A stretch of 64,000 bases of DNA from Perca fluviatilis (lineage: Eukaryota; Chordata; Actinopteri; Perciformes; Percidae), in assembly GCF_010015445.1 (NCBI RefSeq), contig NC_053127.1, positions 26,691,715 through 26,755,714 on the forward strand. Reading direction: 5' to 3'. Numbering within the stretch: position 1 is the stretch's first letter; each line of letters begins with the position of its first letter. A model generated the notes under the pieces. It was not told the DNA's origin and ran no database searches. It saw only the letters and a list, made by a program, of their open reading frames with translations. Position numbers and translations under genes: made by a program. Of the stretch, positions 63,073 through 64,000 are shown piece by piece.

Positions 63073-64000
63073 CTTCACAGTGCAGCCACTTTCTCCCCCA
63101 TGCCGGGTCACTGACAGCTTCAGTGAGCCACAGTTCTCAAAGCACTGGTAGTGTGAAGTCTCAAACTGCAGGTAGATGGTGTTGGGATCTTCCTCTTGCC
63201 CAGTGGCCTCATGACAGCTCACCACCTTTCTGGCCTGGTCAGCAGCGTGCTTTTTCAAGATGTTTCCAGCTCCGATCATCATGCGTGTGGCTTGAATGCG
63301 ATAGAAGGCCCGGCTCTTCTGTTGTTGGACCAGCACTTGGTAGTTGGCCATCTCAATCAGCTGCTCCATGTCTTTCTCCGGATGCCTTTGCTTTAAGTCT
63401 TTCAGGGTGCGAGCCATGTCCCGCCGGGCCTCTTCCTCTTGATCTTGCTCCGCACTCATCCCTCCACCTTCCTCCACCCCCTCCAGCATCCCATCCAGAG
63501 CCTCTTTGGGGTGAGTGTGGGAGTTCACACCCTGGCCGTCCATCTCCAAGTCCATTTTAGTGAACATGGCATCTCCCTCTGACTCGATGATAATGCCATG
63601 GGTCTTGTCAGCGCGATAACGCTTATGGACGTACTTGTAGAAGAGCAGGCGCCTGTCTGCAATCCAGGCTTGCAGCACACACACAGGGAAGAAGAGGAAG
63701 GTGAGGACAGCCTCCCAAACCTCCACCTCCCCTGGGGAGACCACAGACAGGATGATATACAGCCAGATATAGGCGAAGATGCTCCAGGCAGCAGTGACAA
63801 AAAACACCCGCAGGTGCTTTACCTTGCGGGTTTCATTTTCTGGCACCACATAGACACAGATAGCGATGATAATGAACATGTTGAATGCAGCGCTGCCCAC
63901 AATGGTGCTGGGACCCAGAGATCCAGCCTCAAAATCATGGCCGACCACTTCAATGACAGACAGCAGGATCTCTGGTGCAGATGAGCCCAGCGCCATCAGA
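63073..64000 (-). CDS. slc8a4: slc8a exon: alpha-1 repeat, membrane segments, XIP and start of CBD1 (partial at right edge)
   Basis: The exon encodes 309 codons and continues past base 64000. It opens in the alpha-1 ion-transport repeat (MALGSSAPEILLSVIEV). Hydrophobic helices follow: GSAAFNMFIIIAICVYVV, VTAAWSIFAYIWLYIILSV and VWEAVLTFLFFPVCVL. Next is the XIP region RRLLFYKYVHKRYR, which mediates Na+-dependent inactivation, then an acidic linker and the conserved KDLKQRHPEKDMEQLIEMA and QQQKSRAFYRIQATRMM segments. The last part, FETSHYQCFENCGSLKLSV, is the first strand of CBD1. The donor GTAATAAG begins at 63072. In mammalian genes the coding sequence continues in the same large exon; here a 159-bp intron interrupts CBD1 after GCTVK. 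Confidence 0.93.

Larger units (their letters stand above)
45155..64000 (-). other. slc8a4: Sodium/calcium exchanger gene (SLC8 family), 5' part beyond the right edge
   Basis: Seven minus-strand coding exons (64000-63073, 62913-62399, 54366-54260, 53099-52981, 50150-50051, 48107-47835, 45534-45155) splice in frame with consensus GT-AG sites, giving about 806 residues to the stop. The product exports Ca2+ in exchange for Na+ across the plasma membrane. Visible in order are the alpha-1 repeat, three membrane segments, the XIP autoinhibitory helix, the cytosolic loop with Ca2+-binding domains CBD1 and CBD2, and the alpha-2 repeat. Residues such as VPPTEYWNGWACF and MDGQGVNSH resemble NCX1 more than NCX2 or NCX3. 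NCX4, found in fish but absent from mammals, is favoured because the neighbour is dusp10, whose human location (1q41) fits the fourth SLC8 paralogon. slc8a1b is the alternative. Confidence 0.8.

Overview
This window looks like chromosomal DNA of a ray-finned (probably percomorph teleost) fish. It is AT-rich with spliced genes and GT-AG introns, and it carries the usual fish repeat load: hAT and Tc1 elements, L2-type LINE 3' ends, tRNA-derived SINEs and CA/CT/TA microsatellites. There is no bacterial-style gene organisation, and most short open frames are noise.

Two protein-coding genes can be supported, both on the minus strand. The first is a dusp10-like MAP-kinase phosphatase (three coding exons, 14200-17488). 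Its catalytic domain is intact, but its N-terminus is very long and its rhodanese/MAPK-binding domain is eroded. Its distal promoter may lie near 29.3-29.8 kb. The second is a sodium/calcium exchanger of the SLC8 family (seven coding exons, 45155 to beyond the right edge). The window holds about 806 residues, from the alpha-1 repeat to the C-terminus; roughly the first 150 residues lie outside. Residues match the NCX1/NCX4 group, and the dusp10 neighbour argues for slc8a4 (inference). A CpG-bearing stretch with CRE and YY1-like motifs near 1.3-1.4 kb may be the promoter of another minus-strand gene that leaves the window on the left.

Layout: 1-14.2 kb is intergenic with several non-autonomous DNA transposons and probably the dusp10 3' UTR. 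14.2-17.5 kb holds the dusp10 coding exons. 17.5-33.5 kb is intron or upstream DNA with a TA repeat, a near-perfect 36-bp hairpin, a 0.43-kb direct duplication and a CA repeat. 33.5-43.2 kb is an unusual satellite domain: about 8.5 kb of 24- and 36-bp units, followed by a short tandem array of degenerate tRNA-like modules. 43.2-45.2 kb is probably slc8a 3' UTR and downstream DNA. 45.2-64 kb is the slc8a gene, whose introns contain SINEs, a hAT element with a perfect 8-bp target duplication, a deleted Tc1 element, nested inverted L2 LINE tails and MITEs.

The most unusual structure is the satellite/tRNA-like domain between the two genes. All calls are from reading the sequence; no database search was possible.
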